Shown here piece by piece: positions 7,496 through 16,968 of a DNA stretch of 58,825 bases. Under the pieces are notes generated by a model. The model was given only the letters and a program-made list of their open reading frames with translations, was not told where the DNA came from and ran no database searches. Every line of letters starts with the position of its first letter. Positions within the stretch are counted from its first letter, which is position 1. Position numbers and translations under genes: made by a program. Source of the stretch: a virus; the IMG/VR virus record IMGVR_UViG_3300048996_000263, positions 1-58,825 of that record. The stretch is one strand, 5' to 3'.

Positions 7496-7926
7496 CCATC
7501 CTCCACTTGTCTTGTTGAACCGATTAGGGTGGCTGCGGCTTGAACCCGCTTCATCTCGCGTCCGATCTGGACAGACCGCCAGATCGCGGCGGCGGCGAAT
7601 CCCCACAGGAAGCCGCCCCAATACAGGCCGCGTTCTCCCACCGTGGTGAGCAATCCTCCGAACAGGACCCAGAGCCCGGCCAGCATCACCAGTCCGGCGC
7701 GTTCGATCAGTGGTCCAGCGAGGGACGGCCAGAACGTGCCGACCAGCGTGACCGCTGACCCTGCCACAGTCCCGCCGTAGAGGATGTACCCGAATAGGTC
7801 AGGGAATTGACCGAAGACGGTGGACGCCGCCCGCTGGTAGTTGATGATGCTGTTCACGCCGGACACGAGACACCAGGCGAGGATCATGACCTCGAACGGA
7901 TGGCGTCCAGATTTGATCACGATCAT
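7492..7926 (-). CDS. Multi-pass membrane protein near lysis genes
   Basis: Protein of 144 residues with about four transmembrane stretches (FEVMILAWCLVSGVNSII, LFGYILYGGTVAGSAVTLVG, GLVMLAGLWVLFGGLLTT, WGGFLWGFAAAAIW). Its place just upstream of the amidase suggests a second holin or lysis-timing protein; this is inference. Confidence 0.68.
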   Translation of the reverse strand: MIVIKSGRHPFEVMILAWCLVSGVNSIINYQRAASTVFGQFPDLFGYILYGGTVAGSAVTLVGTFWPSLAGPLIERAGLVMLAGLWVLFGGLLTTVGERGLYWGGFLWGFAAAAIWRSVQIGREMKRVQAAATLIGSTRQVEDG

Positions 7927-7957
7927 GCGGGCCCCCGATGGCCGGTAGTCGTGTAGG

Positions 7958-8593
7958 TCAGATGGCGTTCAGGTAAACCGGTGTGCAGTAGGCGTTCAGG
8001 CCAGTCCCGACCGCGGACCTGCGCTGCATGATCCGGATCGCGTAGAACTGACCGGCCGCCGCAATCGGAAGAGTGAACGTCCCGCTGTACACCGTGTACA
8101 CAGTGGACGAGTCGGACACGTCATCGTTAGACAGGAACGTTGAGTCGGCGACCACAGTCCACGGCTGTCCAAACCCAGGCGCCCACTCAAGCCTGCACTC
8201 GGAGAACGTGTCCGAGAACTCGGTACCAGCCACGTACGCCCATTCGACGGTTTGGGTGTAGGCGTATCCGGCCCACAGCCACATCTCCGTGAAGGTCGTG
8301 GTGGTGGCTTTCATCAACGGCAGGAACGGGTACACGGGGTAGGCGTTGGTCGGCGCGGCCAATCCCCATCCAGACACGGTGTCGTTCTTCAGCAGGTCGT
8401 TGCCGGACGAGTCTCGGACGACCACCGAGGACTTCCCGGGGTCTGCCGGTAGAGGCGTTACCTCCAGCAGTGCTGTTCCCGTGGCGGGGTCGGTCACGGC
8501 CACGTTGCTGACGGTGCGCCGCTCCCATTCCCTTGCCCGCTGCAGCAACCGGTCCAGGCGAGCCGACTCTCCCTCAGATCCGGGGGTCATCAT
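7958..8593 (-). CDS. Minor tail protein, paralogue 3 of 3
   Basis: Protein of 211 residues. Its N-terminus (LLQRAREWERRTVSNVAVTD, then SSVVVRDSSGNDLLKND) matches the two genes upstream, so the three are tandem duplicates. The shared part is a short helix followed by beta strands, as in collar or fibre-attachment domains. The C-terminal beta-rich part is unlike the others. Likely a tail-tip component. Confidence 0.72.
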   Translation of the reverse strand: MMTPGSEGESARLDRLLQRAREWERRTVSNVAVTDPATGTALLEVTPLPADPGKSSVVVRDSSGNDLLKNDTVSGWGLAAPTNAYPVYPFLPLMKATTTTFTEMWLWAGYAYTQTVEWAYVAGTEFSDTFSECRLEWAPGFGQPWTVVADSTFLSNDDVSDSSTVYTVYSGTFTLPIAAAGQFYAIRIMQRRSAVGTGLNAYCTPVYLNAI

Positions 8594-9186
8594 TGTGGGC
8601 CCCCGTACAGCCGGATCGGTCCGAAGATGGCCATGTCGTTGAGAGGGTCACCCGTGCCGGGACGGACACGTGCCTGGAACAGGACGTTGATGCGGTCGCC
8701 GAAAAAGTCAGTGGGCCAGACGCACTCGAACGAGTAGGTCACGGTCGACGCGGTCGTGTTCACGGAGTCGGCGATGAGGACGGGGGCGCCACCGTTGACG
8801 GTGTAGGACACCTGCACGTCGACTATTCCGCCAGTGACCGAGTCCGATGTGGCCTTGACGGTGAAGAACATGCGCGCCTGGTTGGGATAGAACGTGGCGG
8901 TCGCGGTGTTCTGCATCGCCCCGGTGAGCGCGTTGCTGATCAACGGTGGTGTGGCGGGGAACGCGACGTAGTTCTGCCACGGGTTCAGGTATCCCCACGA
9001 CGAGGCACTGCCCAGGATCAGTGTCCCGTTGCTGTCGTAGATCCACACCTGGCCGTTGGAGATCTGCACGTAGGTGATGCCGTCCACCGGGTTCGTCACG
9101 GAGAGGGTGGACATGGTGCGGCGTTGCATCTCGTCGAGTCGGCGTTCAAGCGCGGTGAGCTTGTCCTCTTGGGATGCGGTGATCAC
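8590..9186 (-). CDS. Minor tail protein, paralogue 2 of 3
   Basis: Protein of 198 residues with the same N-terminal pattern as its neighbours (LERRLDEMQRRTMSTLSVTN, then QVWIYDSNGTLILG) and a shared YSFECVWPTDFFGDRINVLF segment that parallels the SFAFTWPSDIFDTQVEVLL segment of paralogue 1. This extended similarity shows that paralogues 1 and 2 are the closer pair. Beta-rich; predicted virion protein. Confidence 0.72.
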   Translation of the reverse strand: MITASQEDKLTALERRLDEMQRRTMSTLSVTNPVDGITYVQISNGQVWIYDSNGTLILGSASSWGYLNPWQNYVAFPATPPLISNALTGAMQNTATATFYPNQARMFFTVKATSDSVTGGIVDVQVSYTVNGGAPVLIADSVNTTASTVTYSFECVWPTDFFGDRINVLFQARVRPGTGDPLNDMAIFGPIRLYGGPQ

Positions 9187-9795
9187 TCACCCTCCCAGGA
9201 AGTACATGGGGCTGGCCACGGCCGAACCCGCTCCGATAGACATCCTGGCCTGCAGCAGGACTTCGACTTGCGTGTCGAAAATGTCGGACGGCCACGTGAA
9301 CGCGAACGACTTGGTGCTGTGACCCACGCCGACCGAGGTGGCAAGGCTGGCGTCGATCGTCACCGGGCCGGCGCCGATGTCGTACTGGACGCGCGCTTCC
9401 ATCGTTCCGCCCGCGGGCGCGAGGTCGCCGTACCGGTAGCTGACTTGGATGGCCGAGCTGTTCACCAGCGTCCGGAACACGTACATGGTCACCCACGTCG
9501 CGCTGGTGGCTGTCAGGCCGCCCGTGTACGGAATGGACGGGTACATGGGCATCGGCATTCGGAAGCCTTCGATCCCGATGTCCGGGTTCAAGTGGTTGCC
9601 GTAGATGACGTTGCCGTTGCTGTCCCGCAACCTGACCTGGTACTTGTCGCCGACCGGCCCGACTTCCAGGTTCTGCACTCCCGTAGCCGGGTTGGTGACC
9701 GCGAAGTTGGAATAGGTCTTGCGGTCCACCTCGTCCAGGTAACGTTCGGCCCCGGCGAGTTTCGCGTCAAAGTCGTCGGCCGTGGGCGAGATCAC
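9187..9795 (-). CDS. Minor tail protein, paralogue 1 of 3
   Basis: GTG at 9795 overlaps the stop of the hub-like gene (GTGA) and gives 202 residues; the frame is open further upstream but inside that gene. N-terminus AERYLDEVDRKTYSNFAVTN then YQVRLRDSNGNVIYGN defines the family. Predicted beta-rich tail-tip protein placed next to the hub gene. Confidence 0.72.
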   Translation of the reverse strand: MISPTADDFDAKLAGAERYLDEVDRKTYSNFAVTNPATGVQNLEVGPVGDKYQVRLRDSNGNVIYGNHLNPDIGIEGFRMPMPMYPSIPYTGGLTATSATWVTMYVFRTLVNSSAIQVSYRYGDLAPAGGTMEARVQYDIGAGPVTIDASLATSVGVGHSTKSFAFTWPSDIFDTQVEVLLQARMSIGAGSAVASPMYFLGG

Positions 9796-10937
9796 GCGGC
9801 CCCCTCGGTGGCTTCGAGGAGCAGCTTCACCCGCTGCGGCCCACTCAACGACCAGCCCAGAATCCGCTGCCGGTACAGACCCTTCGGGATCCACGCGTGG
9901 GACTGCATGTTGAACAGTCCACTGTCGCCAGGGAGATAGGTGCCGAGCATCGGGGCGGCGTCGGCTTTGACCTCCGCCTCCCACGTCTCGACAGCGTTGC
10001 GGTAGAACCGCACCCACTCGTTGGCGTGCGACTGGAGAGTGTCGAACACTTCCACCGACTGGTGTGAGGTGTCGACGGTTTCCAGGACCGGCCAGCCCAG
10101 CGGGACGAGGTCCCGGTTGGACGCCCACGCCACCTGCGACGCGCGCTCTGTCGCGTTACCCCTGCCGAACACGTCCGTCGCCATGGATGCGGCGTTGTTG
10201 TCGACAGTGCACGTGGTGATGGAGGAGCCGTAGTCCCAGATGAGGTCTTGCCCGATCTGCGTGAGCGACGGTGTCCCGGTGCGCATCGCGACCCGAACCA
10301 TCCCGCTGTCCGAGAAGTACGGGTTCCAGTCGATGTCCGGCCCGGCCTCAACCTGCGTCAAGTCCTTGACCCGTTGCCCGACTGTGGCCAGGTCGTACAC
10401 CGGGTAGTTCCGGTCATGCTCACCCACCGAAGGGGACGGGAGGTCGATCGGAAGCTCGAACCCGGTACCTCGGGAGAGCGTGTCGTCGACGAGTTCCCGC
10501 GCGATCCCCCACAACGTCATGCCCAGATACTTGGCGTCCATCGCCTCGTCCATGCTCAACGGCGAGGACACGACACCGAGCGGGTTCAGCAGCAGCCTCC
10601 GTGCGAGCAGCGCCCACATGGAGCCGGCGCCGACCGTCAGTACGCCGCTGGTGTCGTCGAACTTGTGGGCCATGATCGGCCCGTAGGAGAGGATCGGCGA
10701 ACCGACCACCGATGGCCCGTAGGACACCGCGATACTGAACCGCCAGTTGGAGATCAGCTGCCGCAGTGTCCCTGCTTCGGGTACTCCTCTGTCGCCGACT
10801 GCGATCTGGATTTGGATCGTCGAATCGTCGTTGATCGACCGGTTGCAGTCCGGCACGACCATGACGGGCATTTCGTTGTGGACGACCCTGCCGGTTCGGG
10901 TTTCGACGATGTGGACAGCCAGCCGTGGGCTATCCAT
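9792..10937 (-). CDS. Minor tail protein, putative tail hub component
   Basis: Protein of 381 residues, second gene after the Dit-like protein. It contains LSMDEAMDAKYLGMTLWGIA and a LPSPSVGEHDRNYPVYDLAT stretch followed by VKDLTQVEAGPDIDWNPYFS, a pattern of actinophage minor tail proteins resembling siphophage hub/tail-lysin N-domains. No catalytic domain is seen. It would form the tail tip together with the Dit-like protein. Its ATG lies inside the last codons of the preceding gene, so the two overlap by eight bases. Confidence 0.75.
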   Translation of the reverse strand: MDSPRLAVHIVETRTGRVVHNEMPVMVVPDCNRSINDDSTIQIQIAVGDRGVPEAGTLRQLISNWRFSIAVSYGPSVVGSPILSYGPIMAHKFDDTSGVLTVGAGSMWALLARRLLLNPLGVVSSPLSMDEAMDAKYLGMTLWGIARELVDDTLSRGTGFELPIDLPSPSVGEHDRNYPVYDLATVGQRVKDLTQVEAGPDIDWNPYFSDSGMVRVAMRTGTPSLTQIGQDLIWDYGSSITTCTVDNNAASMATDVFGRGNATERASQVAWASNRDLVPLGWPVLETVDTSHQSVEVFDTLQSHANEWVRFYRNAVETWEAEVKADAAPMLGTYLPGDSGLFNMQSHAWIPKGLYRQRILGWSLSGPQRVKLLLEATEGAA

Positions 10938-12174
10938 AGTCCCTGAACCTTAACTGCCGACCGGGCCCGGTGGTGGTGCCGTACACCGTTCCAGATGAGA
11001 GCCCGGGGCCTACGAGGGCGCTGATGCCGACAGTGAAGACGCTCGTGCTGGGGGCGGTCCAGCTGAACGCGAAGTCGAAGTCACCGATGCTTCCGTTGCC
11101 GAGAACGTATCGGGGCCCGGCGACGGTAGACGCTGCCGTGGTGACCGACCCGCCGGATGCGACCCTCATGTTGAAGATCGCGTTACCCGAGGTGTTCAGG
11201 GAGAAGCAGCCGCTGTACCGCAGTTCGTATTCGTGGCCGACGATCCCGTTGAACGAGAGCGTGTCCCGCATGGTGTCCACAGTGTTCAGCGCGTAGTCGC
11301 CCGCAGGGGTGAGCTTGCCGTTGGCGCCCAGGGCAAGGTCCCAGCCGGAACCGCCGTAGCGCCACAGCTTGTGTTGATCGGTCGTCCACGCGAGCTGATC
11401 CACGAACGGCGTCGGGAGCGCGGCGTCCCGGGCGGCAGTGCTGGTGTAGACAGGGATGCCGACCGGTTTCCATCCCGTGCCGGACCAGACGTACACGCCG
11501 CCGTGCGGGTCGGTGATGCTGTACTTCAGCTCACCCGAAACAGCCCCAGCGTCCGCGGCCGCATCGCCCGGAAGTAGGGGCCGTGCTCCGCTCGGGGTGA
11601 ACGCGATCTTCCTGCGGTCGGTGATGTTCGCGTTGGTGATAGTCGTCGCGTTCTGCGCAACCGCCACCTGAGCGAGCGGGATAGACCCCGTCGGAACGGC
11701 AGGCGCAGAGGGCGATCCAGCTGCTGTTCCTGTGACAGCGCGGATCACCAGGCCGCCAGGAGAGGCCAGCGCGGGAGTGGTGGGCATGCCGTCGCCGAGC
11801 GCAGCGTCGTACACCTGCGCGACGATCAGGTCGATGCGCGGGTTGACCGTGTCAGCTGCCGCCAGCGTCAGCGTGCCCTGTGTTGCCAGGTAAGCCAGAA
11901 ACGGGCCCTGGCCACTGCGCGTGATCACGCAATGCCCCGGCTCGCACAACAGGTTCAGCGACGGAGAGACGGCCTGCTTGATCATCAGGTCCGACGGGAT
12001 GTTGTTCGACCCGTTCTGGTTCGTGCTCGCGACAACACCGTCACGCCACCCCGACATGCCCGTCACCGCAGCGGCGGACGGCAGGAGAGCGCCCATGTGC
12101 AGCCGGCCGATCAACGCGGTGATGACCTGTTGCTGAGTCCAGGCAGGTGCCGCGTTCAGGTTGGTCAGCGCCAT
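10930..12174 (-). CDS. Minor tail / baseplate fibre protein
   Basis: Protein of 414 residues with a clear GGGGGTG ribosome site. The first 200 residues read like a baseplate-attachment domain (VNPRIDLIVAQVYDAALGDG, then ITNANITDRRKIAF). Residues about 225-290 contain a YSITDPHGGVYVWSGTGWKP segment, and the last 120 residues are a beta-sandwich-like head (YELRYSGCFSLNTSG, FDFAFSWTAPSTSVFTVG) that could bind receptor. Domain roles are inferred. Confidence 0.72.
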   Translation of the reverse strand: MALTNLNAAPAWTQQQVITALIGRLHMGALLPSAAAVTGMSGWRDGVVASTNQNGSNNIPSDLMIKQAVSPSLNLLCEPGHCVITRSGQGPFLAYLATQGTLTLAAADTVNPRIDLIVAQVYDAALGDGMPTTPALASPGGLVIRAVTGTAAGSPSAPAVPTGSIPLAQVAVAQNATTITNANITDRRKIAFTPSGARPLLPGDAAADAGAVSGELKYSITDPHGGVYVWSGTGWKPVGIPVYTSTAARDAALPTPFVDQLAWTTDQHKLWRYGGSGWDLALGANGKLTPAGDYALNTVDTMRDTLSFNGIVGHEYELRYSGCFSLNTSGNAIFNMRVASGGSVTTAASTVAGPRYVLGNGSIGDFDFAFSWTAPSTSVFTVGISALVGPGLSSGTVYGTTTGPGRQLRFRDYG

Positions 12175-12187
12175 TCGCGCACCCCCG

Positions 12188-13087
12188 TTACCAGTAAGCG
12201 ATGAACGCGGAACCCTGAAGTGAGGCCGCGGCGTTTGCTGCGTCAGCGGTGAAAGCCACCACGCAGGTTGTGTTCTCGGGGATCTGGAACCATTCGGCTA
12301 CTGTCAACCGGGTCCGGACGTCTTGGCCGCCGTTCAAGATGACGCTGCGGGTGAACTCGCTCGTGTCGATCCGGAGCGTGTCTCCGGCAGTCAGGGTCCC
12401 GTTGTAGCGCAGGCGTTGCCCGGTGCCGATGTTTGTGATCGTCGGGTTGATCAACGTCCCGGTTGGGCAGGAGATCAGGAACACCGGGTCGCTCGGGGCT
12501 GTGCCGGGCAGGTTGTCGAACGCCAACTGTCCGGTGCTGGTGACCGTGCCCCAGTCCAAACCTGGAACCCAGTTCAGGCCGCCGCCGGTCACCCAGTCCA
12601 AACCGCCTGTGGAGGAGCCGAGTCCGACGTTGCCGCCGATACTCTGGCCTACCCCGTACTTGCGGTAGTCGGGGGAAGCGAACTGGAACGAGAAGATCCC
12701 GTCCCGTGGGCTTTTGTCCGGCTGCACAAGCGGTTTCGCGTCGAGTTCCATCATCGAGAACTTCTCGCCCAACGCGGTCGCGCACCGAACCTCGAACAAG
12801 TCGTTCGGGCCGCGGCCGATCGCGTTCAGCTTGTCCTCTGCCCGTGACCGCGCTATCGCGTCCGGGCCCCAAAAGTCCCCCGCCAGTACGGCGACGAGAC
12901 CCGATGCGAAGTTGGGTTGACGGTCCTCACCGGACGAGTTCGGTTTGGGGGAGCGGGATGGGCGAGGCGCCGCACCACCCCGCCATCCCGAGTCCGTGCA
13001 CAGATACCGGCATCCCGTTTCGTCAGGCAGGTTGTCGTTGAACGTCAACCCGTACAAAGGGAGGCTCCACACGCCGTCGGCGCTCAA
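12188..13087 (-). CDS. Distal tail (Dit-like) protein
   Basis: Protein of 299 residues directly after the tape measure, where siphophages encode Dit. It has the FEVRCATALGEKFSMMELDA and FQFASPDYRKYG segments typical of Dit-like minor tail proteins, then a C-terminal galectin-like beta half. The start is a TTG at 13087 overlapping the tape-measure stop (TTGA), supported by a GGGGGAGG ribosome site five bases upstream. It would cap the tail tube and anchor the hub and fibres. Confidence 0.78.
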   Translation of the reverse strand: MSADGVWSLPLYGLTFNDNLPDETGCRYLCTDSGWRGGAAPRPSRSPKPNSSGEDRQPNFASGLVAVLAGDFWGPDAIARSRAEDKLNAIGRGPNDLFEVRCATALGEKFSMMELDAKPLVQPDKSPRDGIFSFQFASPDYRKYGVGQSIGGNVGLGSSTGGLDWVTGGGLNWVPGLDWGTVTSTGQLAFDNLPGTAPSDPVFLISCPTGTLINPTITNIGTGQRLRYNGTLTAGDTLRIDTSEFTRSVILNGGQDVRTRLTVAEWFQIPENTTCVVAFTADAANAAASLQGSAFIAYW

Positions 13088-16000
13088 TGCAGCCTCCCCC
13101 TGAAGTCACGCAGACGCTGCACTTCCTGTGCCGTTCCGAACGGATCGGCGCGCTGACCGATGATGAACGTGTCCCCACCCACCTGAAGCGGAGTGCCCGG
13201 GAGGGACTGCTGTGTGGAACCGCTAGCCACCGCGACACCTCCCGACGCGAACCGGCGAAGGAGCGCGAACCCCATCTGGTCGGCCGTCTGCCGCAAGATC
13301 GCCTGGGACCGAGACGACCGGTTGATGGGGATATACGCCTCGTCATCCCGGAGCCGATCACCCAAAACACGCCACGTGTTCGGCCGGACGACTTCAGCGA
13401 TTCCAGTCCGCATCGGAGTCAGCTTCCGCTCGAACCCGCCGTCCGCGAATGCTCGGACGATGCCGCCGTCGTGCTTGACGACTCGACCGCCGCCGGGCTG
13501 CCGTGCAACACCTACTGAGGACGATGTGGTCACTGCGGCACGTATGGTGATTTGACGGTTAGCGTTCTCGCGAATGAACCGGTCGAGATCGGCTTGCGCA
13601 TTGCCGGTTTCGGCATGGACAGCGAACCGGCCGTCAGGCAACCTTGTCACCTTGAAGCCAATCTCTTCTAGCTTCCGCTTCGCTTCGTCCGTGATCGAGT
13701 TGATGATCACGTCTTTTCCGGGCGGGGTTCGCTGCAGCATCCCCTGAAAGATGACGAGTTCTTTCTGTGCGGTCGTCATTCCGGGGGTCTGGATCACGGT
13801 CGCGACCTGCTCGGGGATGAGACCCATCTGGTCAGCCAGGATCCCCGCCTGAGTGGCGCTAAGACCCATCTTCCCAGCCATCGCGATGAACCGGTCGCGG
13901 CTATCCTGAACGACCTTCTGTGCGTCAGTCAGGCTTCCAGTCATGTCGAACGTCCTCTGGGCAACGTTCAACGTGGACGAAGTGATCCCTTCGAGGCTGT
14001 CCCGAAGCGTTCGGCCGTTCTCGGATGCAGTGTTGATCCGGCCAGCGCTGGTAAGGAGCTCGTTGCCGAATCCCTTAGTCTTGTCAATGTTCGCGCCGAA
14101 CGTGACCCCGAGCCGGTCGAACTGCTCGTTCATGTTCGCGAGGGACTCATCTAGACCGACCTGGCCGCCAGAGAAGGCATCCAGTGCCTCCTTCAGAGCT
14201 CGGGCCTTGTCGTCCGCCGTCGCGGTTCGATCGCCCAGAGTCTTCATAGCGGCAGCGAAGGTGCGCCCGGACTCGGTGGCGTCCAGCATGGAAGCCGAAC
14301 CGTTCTTGATGGCGTTCTCGAGGTCCCTGTTCTTCTGGACCGCTTCCGCGTACTGCTTGTTGGTTAGCCCCAACTGTTCCTTCAGGTTCAGGGCTGACTG
14401 TGCGGACAGGTCCATGACCTGCTGCTTACCGGACTCCGTGTCGATGACCGACGTACCAGCCGCGATCATTCTGTCCAGCTGACTGTTGACCAGGGACTGT
14501 GCCCCGGCGCTGCCCAGATAGCCCTCAGTCAACAGGCCCTGTTCAACACCGAGCTCACGGGAAAGCTGGAGGATGTTCTTGCCCGTACTGAGAACCTGGG
14601 TGTCCTGCAACGTCTTCGCGGCCGTGGCCCGGACACTGGCGTCCAGCGCGCCCTTGCTTTCCCGGAGCACGGTCGCCAAACCGTCCACACCAGCCGAGTG
14701 CTCCTTGGCCTTCTGCGCTGCACGCTCTTGGGCGTTGGCCAGGAAACCCAGGCCGATAGAAGCGCCTGCGATGGCCAGACCGAACGGCCCGCCGAGCGCA
14801 CCCATGAGTCCGCCTGCGGCCGACTTCAATCCGGTACCCGCAGCTGAAGCTATTCCCGCGACAGTGCCGAACCGGGACGCCCCATCGGCAGCACTGCGGA
14901 ACGAATCCCGCATCGCCGAGAGGGCAGGGCTGCGCTCCGTCAGCGTGCTGATCGCGGCACCCATGCGGCCGATCGGCTCGCCGGCCGCAGCAGCGCCTTC
15001 GCGGATCGCGACCGTCTGGTCCCGGAAGTTCCGCAACGCTGCAACGGCAGGGATGGTGGACGTGTTGAACGCGGCGTTGTACGCGCTCAACCGGCCGATG
15101 CTCTGCCCGTACTTGTCTGCGTCGCCTTGCGCTGAACGGAACCCGTCTGCCTGCAAGCTCAGGAACGCCGAGCTTCGCTGGGCGATCGCCTGCTGCGCGG
15201 TAGCTTCCGCGTTGAACTGGCGGAACGTGTTCGCCGTAGCAGTGAGTCCTGACGCGACCAGCTTGACCGGTGCGGCAACCAGACCCATTGCCCTACTGAA
15301 AAGTCCGGTCTTCTGGGCTGCCTCGTCCGCGTCCTTGCCAGATCCCGACAGCGCGCCGCGCAGTCCGGACAGGATGGACGGGCCGACCTTCAACGCCAGC
15401 AGTGCGAGAGCGGCGGTTTGGATCGGGCCGGGCAGGTTCGCGAAACCCTCAACCAGATCAGCCACAAGACCGATCACCGGGGACACGATCCCGACGACAC
15501 CCTTGATGATGTCGTACGCGATCCCCAATGCGGCACCGAAAGCACCGATCGGACCGTCAGCCCTGTTGAACGACTCGACCACGTTGCCGATGCCGATGGC
15601 CAGTGGTTCGACCGCGTCCACAGTGTCGTGCACGACTTCAGCGAAGTCGCGGAACACCTGGACACCGATCTCGATGCCACTGTTGAGCGTGTCCTTGAGG
15701 CCCTGCACGAGCGGGCTGACAAGCTTGCCGGCCACTTCGGACAGGGCGGAAGCCTTGGAACCGATCGCCTTGGCCAGATCCGGGCCGAACAACTGCCCCG
15801 CTGCTACCGCCGAGTCGAGGCCGCGCTTGACCGCGGGCGTGAACTTCTGGACGAAGTCCGATCCCTTGCGGACGATCGACTCGAGCGGGCCGTCGATGGA
15901 CTCGAAGATCTCGATACCGGCTGTTTCCAGCTGGGACTTGAAGCCTTCCCAGGCGCCGCCGAGACCCTTCATTTTCGCCGCGGCGACATCTGCAGCGCCG

Positions 16001-16950
16001 CCCTGACGGCCGACAGCGACAGCCATCTCATCGAACGCCGGCGCACCAGACTCAGCGAGTGCCACGATCGCGGCCAGAGGTTCACGGCCGAACGCGGTCG
16101 CGGCCGCCGCAGCGAACTGCTCCTGCGTCATCTTCTTCTGCGCTACCGACAACTGGTCGATCACGGACCTGAAGCCGACGAACTTCCCGGCGCTGTCGAA
16201 CGCCTCGACACCGAGCGCGTTCAGGGCTTTCGCGGCAGGCTTCGACGGCGCCGCCAGTGAAGCGAGCATGCCTCGTAGGGATGTGCCCGCCGTGTCTGCC
16301 TGGATGCCTTTGTTGGCCAGCAGGCCGATCGCTGTGGCGGTGTCCTCGATGGACACGCCGACAGACTTCGCGACCGGGCCCACATACTTCAGGGCGAGCG
16401 CGATGTCACCGATCGAACCGGAAGCCGCGTTGGCGGTGTTCGCCAAGACGTCGGCGACCCGGCCTGCGTTCTCCGCACTTAGACCGAACTGGTTCAACGC
16501 GTTCGACTGGATCTCTGCAGCAGCAGCCGCGTCGATCTGCGCAGCCGCCGCCAGCTGCAAAGTTCCCTTCGCGGCCTTCATCGACTGGTCTACCGACAGG
16601 CCGCCCTTGGCGAGCTCGAGCATCGCCGCCGCCGCGCCCGCCGCGGAGGTGGCCGGCAGAGTCAGGTCGGAGCCGAGAGCCTTGGCGGTGTTACCCACCT
16701 GGGCCATTTGCAGGGCCGTCGCGTTACTGACGGCCTGCATCTCGTTCAGCTTGCCGGTGTACTCGATCCCGAGGTTGATGACCGACTTCAAGCCAACTGC
16801 GGCCACAGCTGTGCCGGCGGCGACAGCGAGTCCGAGTCCTTTGCCAGCCGAGGACGCGATACCGCCGAGGCTGTTGAGTCCTTTGCCGAGCTTGCTTCCG
16901 AACCCGCGTAGGTCCGGTTCAACCAGGATGTCGATCTTGCCGCCGGGCAT
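13084..16950 (-). CDS. Tail tape measure protein
   Basis: Protein of about 1288 residues; the longest gene of the window. Residues 60-320 match the TP901/PhageMin_Tail core (MAQVGNTAKALGSDLTLPAT, then AATAFGREPLAAIVALAESG). The middle is long amphipathic helices with hydrophobic stretches around residues 450-530 and 720-750. The C-terminus has a basic segment (RSSRSQAILRQTADQMGF). It sets tail length, about 190 nm at 1.5 angstrom per residue, and passes into the cell at injection. ATG 16950 is preferred over GTG 16956 because GGGGGTG then has proper spacing. Confidence 0.95.
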   Translation of the reverse strand: MPGGKIDILVEPDLRGFGSKLGKGLNSLGGIASSAGKGLGLAVAAGTAVAAVGLKSVINLGIEYTGKLNEMQAVSNATALQMAQVGNTAKALGSDLTLPATSAAGAAAAMLELAKGGLSVDQSMKAAKGTLQLAAAAQIDAAAAAEIQSNALNQFGLSAENAGRVADVLANTANAASGSIGDIALALKYVGPVAKSVGVSIEDTATAIGLLANKGIQADTAGTSLRGMLASLAAPSKPAAKALNALGVEAFDSAGKFVGFRSVIDQLSVAQKKMTQEQFAAAAATAFGREPLAAIVALAESGAPAFDEMAVAVGRQGGAADVAAAKMKGLGGAWEGFKSQLETAGIEIFESIDGPLESIVRKGSDFVQKFTPAVKRGLDSAVAAGQLFGPDLAKAIGSKASALSEVAGKLVSPLVQGLKDTLNSGIEIGVQVFRDFAEVVHDTVDAVEPLAIGIGNVVESFNRADGPIGAFGAALGIAYDIIKGVVGIVSPVIGLVADLVEGFANLPGPIQTAALALLALKVGPSILSGLRGALSGSGKDADEAAQKTGLFSRAMGLVAAPVKLVASGLTATANTFRQFNAEATAQQAIAQRSSAFLSLQADGFRSAQGDADKYGQSIGRLSAYNAAFNTSTIPAVAALRNFRDQTVAIREGAAAAGEPIGRMGAAISTLTERSPALSAMRDSFRSAADGASRFGTVAGIASAAGTGLKSAAGGLMGALGGPFGLAIAGASIGLGFLANAQERAAQKAKEHSAGVDGLATVLRESKGALDASVRATAAKTLQDTQVLSTGKNILQLSRELGVEQGLLTEGYLGSAGAQSLVNSQLDRMIAAGTSVIDTESGKQQVMDLSAQSALNLKEQLGLTNKQYAEAVQKNRDLENAIKNGSASMLDATESGRTFAAAMKTLGDRTATADDKARALKEALDAFSGGQVGLDESLANMNEQFDRLGVTFGANIDKTKGFGNELLTSAGRINTASENGRTLRDSLEGITSSTLNVAQRTFDMTGSLTDAQKVVQDSRDRFIAMAGKMGLSATQAGILADQMGLIPEQVATVIQTPGMTTAQKELVIFQGMLQRTPPGKDVIINSITDEAKRKLEEIGFKVTRLPDGRFAVHAETGNAQADLDRFIRENANRQITIRAAVTTSSSVGVARQPGGGRVVKHDGGIVRAFADGGFERKLTPMRTGIAEVVRPNTWRVLGDRLRDDEAYIPINRSSRSQAILRQTADQMGFALLRRFASGGVAVASGSTQQSLPGTPLQVGGDTFIIGQRADPFGTAQEVQRLRDFRGRLH

Positions 16951-16968
16951 GCTCACCCCCGGCTGCGT

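Noticed and set aside
8533-9939. A 468-codon plus-strand open frame opposite the minor tail paralogues
   Set aside because: It is the same antisense effect; the minus-strand genes there are paralogous to each other and clearly coding.
14573-16006. A 477-codon plus-strand open frame inside the tape measure gene
   Set aside because: It is antisense to an unmistakable tape-measure protein; Ala/Ser/Pro/Arg-rich with no recognisable feature.
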